Shown here in pieces: positions 61,141 through 64,000 of a DNA stretch of 64,000 bases. The stretch is from positions 31,485,660 through 31,549,659 of the forward strand of contig NC_083601.1 of NCBI RefSeq assembly GCF_029168945.1. The letters are read 5' to 3'. The notes under the pieces were generated by a model that saw nothing but the letters and a program-made list of their open reading frames with translations, searched no databases and was not told the DNA's origin. Within the stretch, counting starts at the first letter, position 1, and every line of letters starts with the position of its first letter. Source of the stretch: Cannabis sativa. Lineage: Eukaryota; Streptophyta; Magnoliopsida; Rosales; Cannabaceae. Made by a program: the position numbers and the translations under genes.

Positions 61141-61727
61141 AGAGTAATTTGCGGCAAAACCCTCCCAACTATCAATTTACTTGCAATGAACCATCCAACC
61201 TCATATTTTGGTGGGAAAACCATCCAAAGTATTGTTCCGTTTACATTTTTAAGGTGTCGTCTGTCCAGCCTCGTTAAGTCCTAATTTTGCCCACGTGGCA
61301 ATGACAAGTCACTAAAAAATTATCCTATGTGGCCATATTTTACAAAATAAAAATAAAACTTTAAGAGTAATTTGCGGCAAAACCCCCTTAACTATCAATT
61401 TACTTGCAAAAAACCATCCAAAAAACTTTAAGGTTGGATGGTTTTTTGCAAGTAAATTGATAGTTGGGGGAGTTTTGCCGCAAATTACTCTTAAATTTTT
61501 TGTTTTTATTTCAATTTTTATTTTGTAAAATATGGCCACGTAGGATAATTTTTTAGTGACTTGTCATTGCCACGTGGGCAAAATTAGGACTTAATGAGGC
61601 TCAATAAACGGCACCTTAAAAATGTAAACGAAATAGTACTTTGGAGGGTTTTCTCACCAAAATATGAGGTTGGATGGTTTTTTGTAAGTAAATTGACAGT
61701 TAAGGGGGTTTTGCCGCAAATTACTCT
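61141..61727. mobile_element. Foldback element with doubled inverted ends
   Basis: The left arm starts AGAGTAATTTGCGGCAAAAC and the right arm ends GTTTTGCCGCAAATTACTCT. The whole 587 bp is a long imperfect palindrome centred near 61427. The same terminal sequence is repeated inside: a second AGAGTAATTTGCGG at 61364 and its complement ending at 61491. So a 128-bp mini-palindrome forms the core of a larger one with the same ends. Blocks CCACGTGG(C/G)CA and CATCCAACC are shared by both arms. No coding content and no exact target duplication. Confidence 0.75.
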
Positions 61728-63200
61728 AACTTTTACCTTCATTTCTATATTCTTTGAGATATACCAACTTTTATAGATGATATCCCTATTATACCTCTTA
61801 CATTTATTACATAAATATAAATCATGTGCTAACTCACTCTGGGTAGATTTTAATAAAATAAAATATAAAAGTATTTTTTGATTAATGGATATGAAAAAGA
61901 GGTATTCCTCAACTTACCCCATTTCGGAATTTATTTCTTCACCTACAAAACTAATAATAAAAAAGTTATACTTCTATTTATTAGTCATAAGACTAACTTC
62001 TGCTTCAATCACTAAAAAAAGGCCATAACTTTGGTAACTTCAACTATATTTTAGGGATATTACCATTTACCAGCAAAGCTACTTAAATTATACGATTTGT
62101 GATAACTCGATTTTTTTCGGCAAAACTTCCAAATTTTTGTTATGATACTTACACTTTCGATTAAAATGATGTTGTTAAAGTTAATGCCAACTTATATTAC
62201 TGATGTGTACACAAATTATTAATAACCAACAATAACTAATTTAAAATATATATAGTCAACCAATAATTAATGGTTATATTTTAAAGCAAATTAAAATAAA
62301 ACCTAAAATAAAATGAAAAAGTATGTACTAATTTGGTGTAAATTTAAAATCCAACACCATTAATAATAATGTATAATTTGGTGAATTAATTGGTATATTC
62401 TCGATGTGAAAATTAGTAATTCCATACAAATTTGGTAGAATTGTAAACCCTTAGAGATGCTCTAATTTTTAATTATTCATATTTATTCATCGATAAGAAT
62501 TATGTATAAGTTATGTATGTTTATATTGTAAAATTCACTATAAAAAAGTCGATGAAAGTGACGTAAGTGTTTGATAGAGATGAGAAAAATCTCTTTTATT
62601 TTACTGCTGTATAATAACAGCAGAAATGCCAAAGTGAAATTAGGTCTTTACATAATGAGGTATATATACGACAAAGGAGAAGACAGCCCAAGAAACAAAG
62701 TGGGCCGAAAAATAGTGGGCCAGTAATACTAATAGGGAAATTTACACCCATTACTCTTTTTTCCATTTTTTTTTCATTTGTATTGTGACATGGTGAAATT
62801 TACTTTTGTACTGTTTTTTTTTTTTTTGGCAGTATACTGCCTTTGCAAACTTTAAATAAAAATATATATATATTATAAACTGTAAAAAACGTGTGCAGTG
62901 GGTTTTTTTTTTTTTGTTAATTTTCTTTTAATTAAAATTATATTATATTTTAAAGGTATAAAAGGGTGATGTGACTTGTGTTGTCACTTTAGTAACATAT
63001 ATATTTTTTTATTATTTTTTTAATTGAAATTGATGATAAAAATATGTCACCTAAAATATTTCAAACTCATTTCTTTCACTTTAATCTCACTTCTCCATTA
63101 TTCTCTCTTACTATTCATCATCTTCTTCATTTTTTTCACTCTCTACTTCCTCAAGTTCTCTCTATTTCTCTCCATCAACATATAACTTTTTTTATTTTTT
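61728..63200. other. Intergenic sequence with a possible Copia LTR remnant
   Basis: On the minus strand, about 62750-62570 runs from TTCGGCCCACTTTG through GCTGTTATTATACAGCAG to CATCTCTATCAAACA at 62570, which resembles the end of a Copia-type LTR. No primer-binding site follows, so a solo or partial LTR is possible. The remainder is AT-rich and unrecognised. Confidence 0.35.
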
Positions 63201-63775
63201 TTCATGTTCAGTTCTTCTTCTTCATCTTCTTTTCCTTTCTTCTTCTTCTTCTTTTTTTTTTTTTTTTTTTTTTAATTTTTTGAAGTTCTTAGTTACGTTT
63301 TTTTTTAAAATGTAAGAGTCAGTGTGGTTTTTTTTTGTTCTAATTTTCCAGAACTTTCTTGCAAATATAATGCATTTAGTATTGAGGATGTGCACAACAT
63401 AATTAATTTTTTATCATTTTTTTCTTTTATTGTTTTATTTGTTTTAGTATTGTTTTAGTATTGTTTTACTGTTGTTTTTCATAATTTTTATTTTTTTTCA
63501 TGTTCAGTTCTTCTTCATCTTCTTTTCTTTTCTTCTTCTTCTTTTTTTTTTTTTTTAATTTTTTGAAGTTCTTAGTTACGTTTTTTTTTTAAATATAAGA
63601 GTTAGTGTGGTTTTTTTTTGTTCTAATTTTCCAGAACTTTCTTGCAAATATAGTGCATTTAGTATTGAGGATGTGCACAACATAGTTAATTTTTGATCAT
63701 TTTTTTTCTTTTATTGTTTTATTTGTTTTAGTATTGTTTTATTATTGTTTTACTGTTGTTTTTCATGATTTATTT
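63201..63775 (+). repeat. Tandem duplication, period 296 bp
   Basis: The segment from TTCATGTTCAGTTC at 63201 is repeated from 63497. Both copies share TTTTTTGAAGTTCTTAGTTACG, read here as TTGAAGTTCTTAGTTACG, then AACTTTCTTGCAAATATA and TTGAGGATGTGCACAAC, with a few substitutions. A CTT-rich run and a poly-T run begin each unit. Confidence 0.88.
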
Positions 63776-64000
63776 ATTTGATGCCGATTTCACTGCCCTT
63801 GCTCCATCTCGCTGGAATTAATAGGTATTTTCTGGGTGTTCTCGTGTTGTTGTGATGGTTCTGTCTGTGAGTGTGGAAGATGGAGGCTATAAATACATTT
63901 CTTCTTCGTTCTCTTTGGCTATTTTTGTGGTTTTTTTCTTCTGGTTCTCCTATAAATACATTTGACGAGCTCACTCACAAGAGAGTTTTGAGGTGTGTTT
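63776..64000. other. End of window, no feature assigned
   Basis: A less AT-rich stretch (GTTCTCGTGTTGTTGTGATGG and similar). It could belong to a gene or element beyond the window edge, but nothing can be supported. Confidence 0.3.

Noticed and set aside
63044..63283. 79-codon Phe/Ser/Leu-rich frame
   Set aside because: CT- and T-rich low-complexity sequence with no family resemblance.

Overview
The window is nuclear DNA of a flowering plant. Genes are split by GT-AG introns, spacers are very AT-rich, and there are plant retrotransposons and old chloroplast-derived DNA. The family is almost certainly a eudicot; a Rosales/Cannabaceae-like genome fits the AT-rich, repeat-heavy texture, but that is a guess.

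Four protein-coding genes are supported, each with exons that join in frame. (1) 10,621-13,261 (+): a four-exon 2-oxoglutarate/Fe(II) dioxygenase, 376 aa. (2) 16,233-20,814 (-): a seven-exon, 867-aa protein ending in a RING-HC finger, probably a ubiquitin ligase of the At5g04460 type. (3) 51,433-55,563 (+): a twelve-exon WD40 protein of the WDR74/NSA1 type, a ribosome-biogenesis factor, with a lysine-rich tail built from a 60-bp coding repeat. (4) 57,221-58,049 (-): a four-exon mitochondrial pyruvate carrier subunit, MPC1, 113 aa. Genes 1/2 and 3/4 form two convergent pairs. Nothing suggests a shared pathway; they are ordinary genes separated by about 30 kb of repeats.

Layout. 1-10.2 kb is a rearranged retrotransposon nest: two LTRs of one Ty3/gypsy-like family facing away from each other, a decayed internal region holding chloroplast psbJ and ycf2 pieces side by side, and two Cassandra-type TRIM units whose LTRs carry a 5S rRNA-like domain. 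10.6-21.5 kb holds genes 1 and 2. 21.5-51 kb is repeat territory: a hAT MITE with a perfect 8-bp target duplication, a 5'-truncated LINE, two Mutator-like elements, a palindromic cluster of five Cassandra LTRs, a small TRIM, a 7.3-kb Copia-like element with no coding capacity, two Tourist-like MITEs, a SINE and a decayed gypsy LTR. 51.4-58.9 kb holds genes 3 and 4. 59-64 kb has a complete-looking non-autonomous Helitron, a large foldback element and a 296-bp tandem duplication.

The most unusual structures are the Cassandra unit joined to a gypsy-like internal region exactly at a shared primer-binding site, the palindromic Cassandra cluster with an indel-rich core, and the psbJ-ycf2 mosaic. 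No CRISPR array, rRNA operon or intact transposon polyprotein was found. All calls come from reading the sequence; no database search was run.
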